A DNA stretch of 64,000 bases from Halorubrum sp. JWXQ-INN 858 (GCF_009806985.1 NZ_WUAX01000011.1:62001-126000), one strand, 5' to 3'. Shown: positions 53,222-63,013, numbered from the stretch's first letter. The notes: a model not told the origin generated them from the sequence alone. Numbers and translations are program-made.

Positions 53222-54635
53222 CGGGACGCTGTACGACAAGGTGTGGGACCGACACCGGGTGGCGTCGCTGCCGACCGGACAGGACCAGCTGTTCGTCGGC
53301 CTCCACCTCGTACACGAGGTGACGAGCCCGCAGGCGTTCGGGATGTTACGGGAGCGCGACCAGACGGTCGCCTTCCCGGAGCGCACGCACGCGACGGTCG
53401 ATCACATCGTTCCGACGGGGAACCGCGACCGCCCATACCGCGACGACGCCGCCGAGGAGATGATGGCGGAGCTGGAAGCGAACGTCCGCGGCTCCGGGAT
53501 CGACTTCTCGGACCCCGACTCGGGGAACCAGGGGATCGTCCACGTCATCGGTCCGGAGCAGGGGCTCACCCAGCCCGGCATGACGATCGTCTGTGGCGAC
53601 TCGCACACGTCGACACACGGCGCGTTCGGCGCGCTCGCGTTCGGGATCGGGACCTCACAGATCCGCGACGTGCTGGCGACCGGCTGTATCGCCATGGGGA
53701 AACAGCGGGTTCGGAAGATCGAGGTCACCGGCGAGCTCGGCGAGGGCGTCACGGCCAAGGACGTGATCCTCACGATCATCCGGGAGCTCGGGACGGACGG
53801 CGGCGTCGGCTACGTGTACGAGTACGCCGGCGAGGCCATCGAGAGCCTCGGGATGGAGGGTCGGATGTCGATCTGCAACATGTCGATCGAGGGCGGTGCC
53901 CGCGCGGGGTACGTCAATCCCGACGAGACCACCTACGAGTGGCTCCGGAAGACGGACGCCTTCGCCGATGACCCCGAAGCGTTCGAGGAGCTGAAGCCGT
54001 ACTGGGAGTCCGTCGCCTCCGACGACGACGCGACGTACGACGACGTCGTGGTCATCGACGGCTCCGCGATCGAGCCGACGGTAACGTGGGGAACGACCCC
54101 CGGCCAGGGGATCGGCATCTCGGAACCGATCCCGGAGCCGGAGGACCTCCCCGCGGACAAACGGGACACCGCACGGCGCGCACAGAAACACATGCGCGTC
54201 GAGCCCGGCGAGACGATGGAAGGGTACGAGATCGACGTCGCCTTCCTCGGGTCGTGTACGAACGCCCGCCTGAAGGACCTGCGGGAGGCCGCGGCGTTCG
54301 TGAAGGGCCGGGCCGTCGACGACGACGTGCGCGCGATGGTCGTTCCCGGCAGCCAGCGGGTCCAGCGGGCCGCGGAGGCCGAGGGGCTCGACGAGGTGTT
54401 CATCGAGGCCGGCTTCGACTGGCGCGAGCCCGGCTGTTCGATGTGTCTCGGCATGAACGACGACCAGCTGGAGGGCGACGAGGCGAGCGCCTCCTCCTCG
54501 AACCGGAACTTCGTCGGGCGACAGGGGTCGAAGGACGGGCGGACCGTTCTGATGAGTCCGATCATGGTCGCGGCGGCGGCGGTGACCGGCGAGGTCACCG
54601 ACGTCCGCGAACTGACGGAGGTGACCGTCGCATGA
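53214..54635 (+). CDS. leuC: 3-isopropylmalate dehydratase large subunit
   Basis: LeuC is the iron-sulfur subunit of isopropylmalate isomerase. The 473-residue protein has [13 protein letters not shown] at the start, [18 protein letters not shown] (first cluster Cys), [11 protein letters not shown] and [11 protein letters not shown] with the other two cluster cysteines, and [11 protein letters not shown]. Its end overlaps leuD by four bases. Confidence 0.96.
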   Translation: MSSGTLYDKVWDRHRVASLPTGQDQLFVGLHLVHEVTSPQAFGMLRERDQTVAFPERTHATVDHIVPTGNRDRPYRDDAAEEMMAELEANVRGSGIDFSDPDSGNQGIVHVIGPEQGLTQPGMTIVCGDSHTSTHGAFGALAFGIGTSQIRDVLATGCIAMGKQRVRKIEVTGELGEGVTAKDVILTIIRELGTDGGVGYVYEYAGEAIESLGMEGRMSICNMSIEGGARAGYVNPDETTYEWLRKTDAFADDPEAFEELKPYWESVASDDDATYDDVVVIDGSAIEPTVTWGTTPGQGIGISEPIPEPEDLPADKRDTARRAQKHMRVEPGETMEGYEIDVAFLGSCTNARLKDLREAAAFVKGRAVDDDVRAMVVPGSQRVQRAAEAEGLDEVFIEAGFDWREPGCSMCLGMNDDQLEGDEASASSSNRNFVGRQGSKDGRTVLMSPIMVAAAAVTGEVTDVRELTEVTVA

Positions 54636-55333
54636 GCGGCGACGTCGACCACTCGGGCTTTGCGGACGGCGATGCGCCTGCCGAGAAGGTGACGGACGTC
54701 TCGGGTACGGGGATCCCCGTGCGCGGCAACGACATCGACACCGACCAGATCATCCCGGCCCGGTTCATGAAGGTCGTCACGTTCGACGGGCTCGGACAGT
54801 TCTCGTTTTTCGATCAGCGGTTCGACGACGCGGACAACGAGAAGGACCACCCGTTCAACGAGAAGCGCTATCAGGGCGCGAACGTACTGGTCGTCAACGC
54901 CAACTTCGGCTGCGGCTCCTCGCGCGAGCACGCCCCGCAGGCGCTGATGCGCTGGGGGATCGACGCGGTCGTCGGCGAGTCGTTCGCGGAGATCTTCGCG
55001 GGCAACTGCCTCGCGCTCGGGATCCCCACGGTCACCGCGAGCGCCGCGGAGATCGAAGCGCTCCAGGACCACGTCGAGACGACCCCCGACACGACCATCG
55101 ACATCGACGTCGAGTCGGAGACGATCACGTACGGCGACACGGTCGTCGACGCGGAGGTGAGCGAGGCACAGCGAAAGGCGCTCGTCGAGGGCGTCTGGGA
55201 CACCACGGCGCTGATGGGTGCGAACGAGGCGGCCGTCGCCGAGACGGCACGCTCGCTGCCGTACATCCCGGCGTCGGACGTACCCGACGAGGCCGGTGCT
55301 GACGGTCCGGCCGACGGCGCGGGGGACGACTGA
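54632..55333 (+). CDS. leuD: 3-isopropylmalate dehydratase small subunit
   Basis: LeuD supplies the swivelling substrate domain of isopropylmalate isomerase. The 233-residue protein has [14 protein letters not shown] near residue 34, [12 protein letters not shown] near 91 and [12 protein letters not shown] 20-residue N-terminal and an acidic C-terminal extension make it longer than the usual 165-200 residues. Its stop codon abuts leuB. Confidence 0.95.
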   Translation: MSGDVDHSGFADGDAPAEKVTDVSGTGIPVRGNDIDTDQIIPARFMKVVTFDGLGQFSFFDQRFDDADNEKDHPFNEKRYQGANVLVVNANFGCGSSREHAPQALMRWGIDAVVGESFAEIFAGNCLALGIPTVTASAAEIEALQDHVETTPDTTIDIDVESETITYGDTVVDAEVSEAQRKALVEGVWDTTALMGANEAAVAETARSLPYIPASDVPDEAGADGPADGAGDD

Positions 55334-56350
55334 ATGGCCGAGGAGATCGTCGTCATCGAGGGCGACGGGATCGGCGGCGAGGTCGTCCCCGCCGCGATCG
55401 ACGTACTGGACGCGGCCGCGGCGTCGAGCGACGCGATCGACGCGGACGGCTTCACCTACACGTACGCCGCGGCCGGTGACGCGGTGGAGGCGGAGACCGG
55501 CGAGGCGCTGCCGGCGGAGACGTACGAGGCGGCCGCGAACGCGGACGCGACGCTGTTCGGCGCGGCCGGCGAGACGGCCGCGGACGTCATCCTCCCGCTC
55601 CGCGACGCGGTCGGATCGTTCGTCAACGTGCGCCCGGCGAAGGCGTACCCCGGCGTCGACGCCGTGCGACCGGAGACGGACGTCGTCTTCCTCCGTGAGA
55701 ACACCGAAGGGGTGTATTCTGGCCACGAGGACCGGCTCTCCGAGGACCTCTCGACGCTGACGCGCGTCGTCACGTCGTCGGCGTCGCGCGAACTCGCCGA
55801 GTTCGCCTGCGAGTTCGTCGCGGACGGGCGCGGCCCGGACCACCGCGACGGGTTCACGGTCGCACACAAGGCGAACGTGATGCGCGAGACCGACGGGCGG
55901 TTCCGCGAGGAGGTGCTGTCGGTCGCCGAGGAGCACGGCGTCGACGCCGACGAGGAGCTGATGGACGCGTTCGCGACGAAGCTCCCGCTCGACCCGACCC
56001 AGTACGGCGTCGTCGTCTGCGGGAACCTCGCGGGCGACGTGCTCTCCGATCTGGCCGCCGGGCTCGTCGGCGGGCTCGGACTGCTCCCGTCGGCCAACAT
56101 CGGCCACGACAACGCGCTGTTCGAGCCGGTCCACGGGACCGCGCCCGACATCGCCGGCGAGGGGGTCGCGAACCCCACTGCCGCGATCCTGTCGGCGGCG
56201 ATGCTACTCGAGTACCTCGGCTACGTCGACGAGGGGCAAGGTGTCCGCGACGCCGTCGAGGGCGTGTTGCGCGACGGCCCGCGGACCGGCGACCTCGGCG
56301 GCTCCGCGACGACCTCGGAGGTCACCGCGGCGATCGTCGAACGACTGTAA
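55334..56350 (+). CDS. leuB: 3-isopropylmalate dehydrogenase
   Basis: LeuB oxidatively decarboxylates 3-isopropylmalate with NAD. The 338-residue protein begins [16 protein letters not shown] and shows [26 protein letters not shown] (catalytic Lys) and the decarboxylase signature [19 protein letters not shown], then [15 protein letters not shown]. It is the last gene of the ilvBNC-leuCDB operon. Confidence 0.95.
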   Translation: MAEEIVVIEGDGIGGEVVPAAIDVLDAAAASSDAIDADGFTYTYAAAGDAVEAETGEALPAETYEAAANADATLFGAAGETAADVILPLRDAVGSFVNVRPAKAYPGVDAVRPETDVVFLRENTEGVYSGHEDRLSEDLSTLTRVVTSSASRELAEFACEFVADGRGPDHRDGFTVAHKANVMRETDGRFREEVLSVAEEHGVDADEELMDAFATKLPLDPTQYGVVVCGNLAGDVLSDLAAGLVGGLGLLPSANIGHDNALFEPVHGTAPDIAGEGVANPTAAILSAAMLLEYLGYVDEGQGVRDAVEGVLRDGPRTGDLGGSATTSEVTAAIVERL

Positions 56351-56458
56351 GGCGTCGCCCCGCCACCCCCGCCACGGGGAGTGGCCGCCCGGTCCGGCTC
56401 GGCCCGCCCCGCGCGGGCGAACCACAAGACACGAAACCCTGCGGTTCGTTCCGAGCGT

Positions 56459-56824
56459 ATGAGCAACTACTTGGTCGCGATGGAAGCCGCCTGGTTGGTT
56501 CGTGACGTCGAGAAGACCGACGACGCCATCGGCGTCGCGGTCAGCGAGGCCGGAAAGCGACTCAACGAGACGGACAAGCAGTACGTCGAGGTCGAACCCG
56601 GCGTCACCGGCTGTCCCGCCTGCGGCGAGCCGTTCGACGCCGCGTTCCTCGCGGCGAACACGGCCCTGGTCGGGCTCGTGTTGGAGATCGATATCTTCAA
56701 CGCCGACAGCGAGGAGCACGCCGAGCGGATCGCGAAAAGCGAAGTTGGCGGCGCGCTCCGGGACGTCCCGCTCGAGGTCATCGAGATAATCGAGACGGAA
56801 GCCGACGAGGACGACGACGAGTAG
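56459..56824 (+). CDS. UPF0212 (DUF555) family protein
   Basis: A 121-residue archaeal protein of unknown function. It shows the family opening YLVAMEAAWLVRDVEKTDDAIGVAVSEAG, a CPACGEPF zinc-knuckle-like pair near residue 51, and FNADSEEHAERIAKSEVG, with an acidic tail. The CxxC pair suggests metal binding. Confidence 0.88.
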   Translation: MSNYLVAMEAAWLVRDVEKTDDAIGVAVSEAGKRLNETDKQYVEVEPGVTGCPACGEPFDAAFLAANTALVGLVLEIDIFNADSEEHAERIAKSEVGGALRDVPLEVIEIIETEADEDDDE

Positions 56825-56936
56825 CGCGACGTTCGGGAGCCGGACGCGTCCGGCGGCCGGGGACGGAAAGCGTCCGTCGGCCCTCGTTCGTCGCCGATCG
56901 AACGTCCGGCGAGGACGGCCGTCGTCGAAAGCTTTT

Positions 56937-56957
56937 CTAATAACTTCTGGTAATTAG
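56937..56957. promoter_or_regulatory. Inverted repeat CTAAT-N11-ATTAG at the XRE-CBS promoter
   Basis: Two 5-base inverted half-sites flank the region between the TATA-like tctaataac (about 56935-56943) and the ATG at 56962. This is a plausible autoregulatory operator for the HTH protein encoded downstream, but the half-sites are short. Confidence 0.35.
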
Positions 56958-56961
56958 ACGT

Positions 56962-57501
56962 ATGGAACTCCCGACGCCGCAGGACCTACGCGAGCGGCGA
57001 ACGAGCCTCGAGTTGACACAGAGCGCGCTCGCCGACGCTGCAGGCGTCTCACAGCCGCTCATCGCCCGGATCGAAGGGGGCGACGTCGACCCGCGGCTCT
57101 CGACGCTGCGGCGGATCGTCAACGCGCTCGACGAGGCGGAAGGCGAGGTGGTGCGCGCGACCGACCTGATGAACGAGACGGTGATCAGCGTCGCGCCGGA
57201 CGACGCCGTCAGGGACGCCGTCGAGCTGATGGAAAAGGAGGCGTACTCCCAGCTCCCGGTGCTGCAGAACGGCGTCCCGGTCGGCTCGATCAGCCAGGGC
57301 GACGTGATCCACGCGGGAGAGAACGTCGGCGACCTGCCGGTCAGCGAGGTGATGAGCGAGTCGTTCCCGACGGTGGCGGGCGACGCGACCGTCGACGAGA
57401 TCCGGAACCTGTTGGACCACTACAAGGCCGTAATGGTCACCGAGGGCGGGGAGACGGTCGGGATCATCACCGAGGCCGACATCGCGGCACACCTGTCGTA
57501 G
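56962..57501 (+). CDS. XRE-type HTH regulator with CBS pair
   Basis: A 179-residue regulator. Residues 8-60 form an XRE helix-turn-helix (LRERRTSLELTQSALADAAGVSQPLIARIEGGDVDPRLSTLRRI); residues 67-179 are two CBS motifs (NETVISVAPDDAVRDAVELM and SESFPTVAGDATVDEIRNLL with GIITEADIAAHL). The CBS pair probably senses an adenine nucleotide. The TATA-like element is correctly placed for a leaderless mRNA. Confidence 0.88.
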   Translation: MELPTPQDLRERRTSLELTQSALADAAGVSQPLIARIEGGDVDPRLSTLRRIVNALDEAEGEVVRATDLMNETVISVAPDDAVRDAVELMEKEAYSQLPVLQNGVPVGSISQGDVIHAGENVGDLPVSEVMSESFPTVAGDATVDEIRNLLDHYKAVMVTEGGETVGIITEADIAAHLS

Positions 57502-57515
57502 AGCCGACCGCGAAA

Positions 57516-57603
57516 CCGCACGACTGCTCGACCGTTCGGCCGCATGACCACCGCACGACTGCTCGACCGTTCGGCCGCATGACCGCACGACCGCTCGGCC
57601 GAT
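57516..57603. repeat. 35-base direct repeat
   Basis: Two nearly identical 35-base copies (beginning ccgcacgactgctcgaccg, at 57516 and 57551) and a shorter third variant near 57583. They fill most of the gap between the convergent XRE-CBS and purM genes. Confidence 0.85.
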
Positions 57604-57736
57604 CGTTTATAACCGATAGCGAACCAGACCGCGCGTGGCCTGACCGACGGCCGCGACGGTCGAGGCGGGTGCGCGGCGCGCCGTCGCGGAAGCCGAGAAC
57701 GCGCCGCCCGTTCGCCACGCAGCGACGTGCCGCCAG

Positions 57737-58726
57737 CTACAGCTCCAGCCCGCGGATCGCGACGCCATCGCCTTCTTCGACACGCCCGATCACGCGGCCA
57801 TCCGTCGCCGCCGCCAGCGACGCCGCCGCGTCCGGGTCGACGGCCGCGACGAAGCCGGTTCCCATGTTGAACGTCCGGTGCATCTCCTCGTCGGAGACGT
57901 TCCCCTCGGCCTGAACGAACTCGAACACCGGCTGGGCGTCGACGGCGTCGTCGACGACGTACCGGTTCGCGCCCAGGCGTTCGAGGTTCGTCCACCCGCC
58001 GCCGGTGACGTGGGCCGCGCCGCGGACGCCGTGGTCACGCATCGGATCGAGCAGGTCGGTGTAGATCCGGGTCGGCTCCAACAGCGCCTCGCCGACCGTG
58101 TCGTACCCCGCGAACGGACAGTCGTCGGTGTACGCGTGGTTCCGCGTCGCGGCCTCCCGGGCGAGGGTCAGCCCGTTCGAGTGGATCCCCGACGACTCCC
58201 AGCCGACGAGCGCGTCGCCGGGCCGTGCCTCGCCGTCGAACACCGCGTCCTTCGCCGCGAGCCCGGCACAGGTGCCCGCGAGGTCGAGGCCATTGATCAC
58301 GTCGGGCATGACCGCCGTCTCGCCGCCGACGAGCGCCATGTCCGCCAGCTCCGCGCCGCGGGCGAGCCCCTCGCCGACCTGCTCGGCGAACCGCTCGTCG
58401 GGCTCGTCGACCGCGAGGTAGTCGACGAACGCGACCGGCCGGACCCCGGCCGCGACGAGGTCGTTGACGTTCATCGCGACGCAGTCGATTCCGACCGTCG
58501 AGTAGTCGGCGAGCGCCTCCGCGACCAACAGCTTCGTGCCGACGCCGTCCGTCGCCAACGCGAGGTATCGGTCGCCGATGTCGAGCAGGCCCGCGTAGTC
58601 GCCCTCGCCCTCGCCGACCACCCCGACGAGCGCGGCGGTCGCCGCCTCGCTCGCGTCGATATCGACGCCGGCGTCCGCGTAGGTGAGCTCCTCCCCGTCC
58701 TCGTCGTGGCCGTCGCCCTCGGTCAT
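57737..58726 (-). CDS. purM: Phosphoribosylformylglycinamidine cyclo-ligase
   Basis: PurM closes the imidazole ring to form AIR in purine synthesis. The 329-residue protein has the family opening YADAGVDIDASEAATAAL, ATDGVGTKL, VNDLVAAGVRPVAFVDYLA, the GGETAVMPD motif and GWESSGIHSNGLTL. The N-terminus is acidic. Confidence 0.95.
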   Translation of the reverse strand: MTEGDGHDEDGEELTYADAGVDIDASEAATAALVGVVGEGEGDYAGLLDIGDRYLALATDGVGTKLLVAEALADYSTVGIDCVAMNVNDLVAAGVRPVAFVDYLAVDEPDERFAEQVGEGLARGAELADMALVGGETAVMPDVINGLDLAGTCAGLAAKDAVFDGEARPGDALVGWESSGIHSNGLTLAREAATRNHAYTDDCPFAGYDTVGEALLEPTRIYTDLLDPMRDHGVRGAAHVTGGGWTNLERLGANRYVVDDAVDAQPVFEFVQAEGNVSDEEMHRTFNMGTGFVAAVDPDAAASLAAATDGRVIGRVEEGDGVAIRGLEL

Positions 58727-58775
58727 GTCTCAGGGGGGACGCCCGCGGAGCAAAAACGCACCGTTTGCCGCGACG

Positions 58776-58824
58776 GTCGGATCGGTGGTGAGAGTCGGAT
58801 CGGTGGTGAGAGTCGGATCGATGG
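58776..58824. repeat. 18-base tandem array upstream of purM
   Basis: Two exact copies of gtcggatcggtggtgaga and most of a third. They lie about 50 bases upstream of the purM start, between purM and the M50 protease gene. Confidence 0.85.
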
Positions 58825-58880
58825 CGATCGCCGGACCGGGAGTGGTGGCTCAGCGACGAGACGCGGGGACGGGACGGCCG

Positions 58881-59549
58881 TCAGAACGGCCCGCCGAAGC
58901 CGAAGCCGAACCCGAAGACGAGCACGACGGCGACGAGAAGCGACGGGAGGAACGTCGCGGCCCATACCGCCTTGCTCCACCCGATCACCGTCTTCCCGTC
59001 GAGCGGTCCGTACGGGATCAGGTTGAACGCCGCGAGGAAGACGTTGATCGCGATCCCCCGCTCGCCGATCAGGGTGACGACCGGGCTGCCGAGGAGGACG
59101 CCCGCGAGGAAGACGGGGACGAACACGCCCATCAACAGCAGGTTGACGACCGGGCCGGCGATCGCGATGTGGCCGTGTTCCCGATCGGTGAGCCGGCCGC
59201 GGTGGTGAACCGCGCCGGGCGCGGCGAAGATGAACCCCAGCATGGCGCTCATCACGGCGAGGAACAGCATCCCGTTGTCCGCGCGGAACTCCGCGACCTG
59301 GTCGTAACGGACGGCGACGACCTTGTGGGCGACCTCGTGTAGCAGGAAGGCGACGCCGGCGGTGGCGAGGCTGACGACGAGCGGCAACACGATCCCGGCC
59401 GCGAGCAACCGGTCGAAGCCGGCCGCGCCGCCCGCGAAGAACAGCATGAACGCGACCCCGAGCGCGAGCCACGCGACGAGGAGGTCCCTGAGTTCGATCC
59501 CGCTGAAGTAGAGGCCGCCGATCCGGCGGCCGCGTACGGTAGTTCCCAT
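58881..59549 (-). CDS. Site-2-protease-like M50 metalloprotease
   Basis: A 222-residue polytopic membrane protease of the rhomboid-unrelated S2P/M50 family, with about five or six helices. The zinc site is HEVAHKVVAV (HExxH) near residue 72 and the third ligand region is NLIPYGPLDGKTVI (the NPDG-type motif) near residue 176. Such enzymes cut substrates within the membrane; the target is unknown. Confidence 0.87.
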   Translation of the reverse strand: MGTTVRGRRIGGLYFSGIELRDLLVAWLALGVAFMLFFAGGAAGFDRLLAAGIVLPLVVSLATAGVAFLLHEVAHKVVAVRYDQVAEFRADNGMLFLAVMSAMLGFIFAAPGAVHHRGRLTDREHGHIAIAGPVVNLLLMGVFVPVFLAGVLLGSPVVTLIGERGIAINVFLAAFNLIPYGPLDGKTVIGWSKAVWAATFLPSLLVAVVLVFGFGFGFGGPF

Positions 59550-59553
59550 GTAT

Positions 59554-59609
59554 CGTGTCGTTCCGAGTTGTGTCGTGTGGTTTCGAGTCGCGTCGTGTGG
59601 TTTCGACTC
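59554..59609. repeat. 20-base tandem array between M50 and TraB genes
   Basis: Two copies of a 20-base unit (gtgtcgtgtggtttcgagtc and a close variant) and a partial degenerate one, ending within a few bases of the TraB-family gene's stop codon. Confidence 0.8.
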
Positions 59610-59611
59610 TG

Positions 59612-61360
59612 CTAGACTGCGGTGAGTAGCCCGCGGATCAGCTCCGCGCTGTTCTGTGCGCCCCGCACCATCAGCCGGGAGACCTCGTCGATGCTCCCGA
59701 CCTCTGCGCCGAACATCGCCGGGAGGACGTAGACGGCGAAGAGGAAGCTGGCGACGATGCTGCCGACGTTCGTCATCGCGACGACCATGATGAGTTTAAA
59801 CAGCGGGACGTCGAGCATCGCCGAGAGCAGCTCCGTCGGGGACTTCGTCTCGTCGCCCAGCAGCTCGTTGAGCGTCCCGATGTCGCCGACGTTCACGGTG
59901 AGGCTCCGGAGCTCGACGTAGCCCGCGAACCAGCCCGGCGCGAGCATCGGGTTGATCGACGTCATCCACGCGACCGCGCCGCCGACGCCGGCCGACGACC
60001 AGCGCGCGCCGGCGAGCTTCGCGAAGGAGAACGCGAAGACGCCGTTGATCAGGAACCACGCCCCGAACAGCCGGAGCAGGAACCCGTCGCGGACGCCAGC
60101 CATCGCCAACAGCACGAAGAACGTCACGAACGCGACGGCGATCGCGTACCCGATCGCCTTCCCCCACGGGAACCGTCGACCGGTCTCCTGGCCGACGAGG
60201 CTCTCGACCGGTGGGAGCGTCTCGGGGTTCGCGAGGTACCGCTCGATGCCGGCCCGGTGGCCCGCGCCGACCACGGCGACGACGTCGTGGCCCGCGTTCC
60301 GGAGCGCGACGAGCCGGTGGGCGATGAAGGCGTCCCGTTCGTCGATGAGCGCCTCCGCCCCGCCGGGGGAGAACTGCCGGAACTCCTCCATCATCATCGT
60401 CACCACGTCGGTGTCGGTGAGCTCCTCGATGTCGAGCCCCTCGATGCCGTCGTGTTCGGTGGCCCCGTCGCCGCCGAACGCCGAGAGCAGTGCCGCGGCA
60501 ACGAGCCCGACGGTCAGCCCGAACCCGATCCCCAGCCCGAGGCTGCCGACCGCTCGGATCGTGAAGTCGCCGAGGTACGTCGCGACGAGCCCGTCGGCCA
60601 CGCCGAGGACGGCCACCGCGAGCCCCGCGCCGAGCCCGAGCCCGGCCGCGGCGTACAGCCGCGCGTCCGGCGAGAGGCCCGCCTTGCCGAGCTGATCGAC
60701 CGCGAGCGCGACGACGACCGCCGTCAGGGTCCCCGCCGTCACGCTCGTCAACAGTGCGCCGGTGATCCCGACCGTTCCGCCGAACAGCCCGATCGCGGGG
60801 CCGGCGAGGATCCCGACGATCAGCCCCGCCGTCAGGCCGACGACCCGCGAGTCGGTGACGCCGAACGCGAGCCCCCCGACCATCCGCAGCTTCTCGACCA
60901 CGGTCATCCGCGCCCAGAACCGCTGGATCGTGGTCTGGATGTCCCGGTCGACCAAGGCGACGTCGATGCCGAGCTCCTCGGCGACGTCGATCGCGGCCTG
61001 CATGTCCGCGCCCGGTTCGATGTCGAACCGTTCGCCGAGCTGCGTCTGGACGTACGAGAGCATCCAGTAGGCGAGGAACTGGAAGACGGTGTTCCCCTTC
61101 AGCAGGTCGCTCGCGTCGAGGTCGTCGGGGGTTTCCCCCTGCATCTGTCGGTAGCGACCCTCGTCGAGCTCGACCGCGACGACGTCCGGTCGCTCCCGGG
61201 TGATCGTCTCCTCGACCTCCTCGACGGACCGCTCGGAGATGTGTGCGGTGCCGACGACGGTCACGCTACCGGGCTCGCGTCCGGCGGGTGCGTCCGCGTC
61301 GGGCGCGTCCGCGTGCGACCCCGTCGGCGGGTCGCCCGCGTGCCCGGGCGTCTCTGTCAT
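59612..61360 (-). CDS. TraB/PrgY-family membrane protein
   Basis: A 582-residue protein. Residues 40-230 form the TraB domain: VTVVGTAHISERSVEEVEE with the GTAH motif, VAVELDEGRY and ALVDRDIQTTIQRFW. Several membrane helices follow. A second conserved soluble part near 355-400 (FRQFSPGGAEALIDERDAF and VVAVVGAGHRAGIERYL) belongs to the same Tiki-like fold, in which GTAH and GAGH carry putative catalytic residues. Tiki relatives are metalloproteases; PrgY/TraB lowers peptide pheromone levels in enterococci. Start 61360 is preferred over a longer frame. Confidence 0.88.
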   Translation of the reverse strand: MTETPGHAGDPPTGSHADAPDADAPAGREPGSVTVVGTAHISERSVEEVEETITRERPDVVAVELDEGRYRQMQGETPDDLDASDLLKGNTVFQFLAYWMLSYVQTQLGERFDIEPGADMQAAIDVAEELGIDVALVDRDIQTTIQRFWARMTVVEKLRMVGGLAFGVTDSRVVGLTAGLIVGILAGPAIGLFGGTVGITGALLTSVTAGTLTAVVVALAVDQLGKAGLSPDARLYAAAGLGLGAGLAVAVLGVADGLVATYLGDFTIRAVGSLGLGIGFGLTVGLVAAALLSAFGGDGATEHDGIEGLDIEELTDTDVVTMMMEEFRQFSPGGAEALIDERDAFIAHRLVALRNAGHDVVAVVGAGHRAGIERYLANPETLPPVESLVGQETGRRFPWGKAIGYAIAVAFVTFFVLLAMAGVRDGFLLRLFGAWFLINGVFAFSFAKLAGARWSSAGVGGAVAWMTSINPMLAPGWFAGYVELRSLTVNVGDIGTLNELLGDETKSPTELLSAMLDVPLFKLIMVVAMTNVGSIVASFLFAVYVLPAMFGAEVGSIDEVSRLMVRGAQNSAELIRGLLTAV

Positions 61361-61526
61361 TAGGGGTCCGTACTCCGCGACCGCGTTTAGGGCTTGTGAG
61401 TCCGACGGGCGTGAGCGCGGCACACGCGTCGACGTGGTCGGATGTGTCGGGCACACCGAGCACGTCGACGCGTTCGACCCTCACCCGTCCAACAGACTTG
61501 TATCGGTGCACGACACACGGAAGGAC

Positions 61527-62270
61527 ATGTCCCGGCTGATCCCCTCCCTGCCGGACGCCACGCCGGACGACCGGGAGCCCCGGATCGTCGGCGTCGACGA
61601 CGACGAGGCGGACGAACTCATCGCCGCTCTCGGCTCCGAAACCGCGCGAAGCCTCCTCTCGGCGCTCCACGACGAGCCGGCCACGACGTCGGAGCTGGCG
61701 GCGGAGGTGGACACGTCGCTCCAGAACGTACAGTACCACCTCGGGCGGCTGTCGGACGCGGACCTCGTCGACGTCGTCGACACCGCCTACTCCGAGAAGG
61801 GGCGCGAGATGGACGTGTACGCGCCGGCCGACGACCCGTTGGTGTTGTACGCGAGCCCGCAACGCGACTCCGGCGGACTGAAAGCCGCCCTCAAGCGCTT
61901 GCTCGGCGGATACGGGCTACTGGCGGTTCTCACCCTCGTCGCGACACAGGTTCGCTTGCTGGTCGACGGCGGGCTTGGGGGGGCCGACGACGCCGCCGAG
62001 GACGGAACGGCGGACCGTCCGGCGGCCGGCGGCGCGGAGGCGGACGACGACGCCGCGGAGACGGCGGCCGACCCGGCTCCCGAGAGCGGGCGCGACGGTT
62101 TCGACGGCGTCGGCTCCGCGCTCGAAGACCCCTTCGGGTACGGCCACGCCGTGATCGACGGCGTCCTGTCGACGCTGGGGCCGGAGATCGCCCTCTTCGT
62201 GAGCGCCGCCCTCGTGTTCACCGTCGCCTGGGCGTACCGGTACCGCGACGAGTGGTACCGGGGTCAGTGA
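61527..62270 (+). CDS. ArsR-type winged-helix regulator with membrane anchors
   Basis: A 247-residue protein. Residues 28-105 form an ArsR-like winged helix: GSETARSLLSALHDEPATTSELAAEVDTSLQNVQYHLGRL (helix 1 through the recognition helix) and a wing YSEKGREMDVYAP. Two hydrophobic segments follow (about residues 130-147 and 217-237), separated by a long acidic linker. A membrane-tethered transcription regulator is implied; the signal is unknown. Confidence 0.82.
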   Translation: MSRLIPSLPDATPDDREPRIVGVDDDEADELIAALGSETARSLLSALHDEPATTSELAAEVDTSLQNVQYHLGRLSDADLVDVVDTAYSEKGREMDVYAPADDPLVLYASPQRDSGGLKAALKRLLGGYGLLAVLTLVATQVRLLVDGGLGGADDAAEDGTADRPAAGGAEADDDAAETAADPAPESGRDGFDGVGSALEDPFGYGHAVIDGVLSTLGPEIALFVSAALVFTVAWAYRYRDEWYRGQ

Positions 62271-62354
62271 CCCGCTCGAAGTCAGTGACCCGCTCGAAGT
62301 CAGTGACCCGCTCGAAGTCAGTGACCCGCTCGAAGTCAGTGACCCGCTCGAAGT
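62265..62354. repeat. Perfect 18-base tandem array, five copies
   Basis: Five identical copies of cagtgacccgctcgaagt followed by a decayed sixth. The first copy contains the stop codon of the ArsR-type gene; each unit carries an in-frame TGA, so the coding frame is closed five times over. Confidence 0.97.
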
Positions 62355-62439
62355 CAGTAACCGGGTTCGAGGCGGGTGATCGTCGTCACCCCGTCTGCCG
62401 CGGGGACAGCTATTCATGCCGGCGCGCCGATCGGGACGT

Positions 62440-62901
62440 ATGGAACACGAAGCCGAGGTCGTCGGGGTCGGCGCGGGCTCCGCGCCGGGCGGCGACGTCC
62501 CGGCAGTCGTCCTCTCCGTGCGCGACGTGTACGTTCCCATCTTCGTCAGTAGCGACCAGGCGCGCTCGATCGGGACCGTTCTGGAGGGCACCCCGTTCGA
62601 GCGGCCGCTCACCCACGACCTGCTCGTCGAGATGCTCACCGAGTTCGGCGGGGCCATCGACCGCGTGCGGATAGACGACCTCTCCGAGGGGACGTTCTAC
62701 GCAAAGATCGACGCGGAGCGGTACGAGAACGGTCGCCCCGAGCGGTTCGTCTTCGACGCGCGCCCCTCCGACGCGCTCGCGCTGGCCGTCCGGGTCGACT
62801 GCCCGATCGTCGTCACCGACGAGGTCATCGAGGCCGCGGGTCGCCCGCCCGACTCGCTCCGCTTCGGCGACGGCGGCGACGGCGGGGACGAGGCACGGTG
62901 A
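62440..62901 (+). CDS. Bifunctional nuclease (BFN/DUF151) family protein
   Basis: A 153-residue protein of the DUF151 family, whose plant members have DNase and RNase activity. It shows YVPIFVSSDQARSI, RPLTHDLLVEMLTEFG, GTFYAKI and the conserved DARPSDALALAVR near residue 115. The Met at 62440 follows a short basic stretch and is preferred over an ATG eight codons earlier. Confidence 0.87.
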   Translation: MEHEAEVVGVGAGSAPGGDVPAVVLSVRDVYVPIFVSSDQARSIGTVLEGTPFERPLTHDLLVEMLTEFGGAIDRVRIDDLSEGTFYAKIDAERYENGRPERFVFDARPSDALALAVRVDCPIVVTDEVIEAAGRPPDSLRFGDGGDGGDEAR

Positions 62902-63013
62902 GGACACGCGGGGGACGAAGCGCGGCGAGGACGCACGAGACCCGCGGCCGATCCGGAGCGGGTCGCCGTCCCGGTATCTGTAGGTTCAAGTCGGCGGCCC
63001 GCCCACGCCGTGT

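Noticed and set aside
57516..57603. CRISPR array
   Set aside because: Only two full 35-base copies lie head to tail with no spacers, and there are no cas genes in the window.
62265..62354. CRISPR or attachment-site repeats
   Set aside because: Units are contiguous without spacers, and no integrase or tRNA gene is nearby.
62355..62390. tRNA T-arm-like ggttcga sequence after the 18-base array
   Set aside because: No acceptor stem, D-arm or anticodon arm can be built around it.
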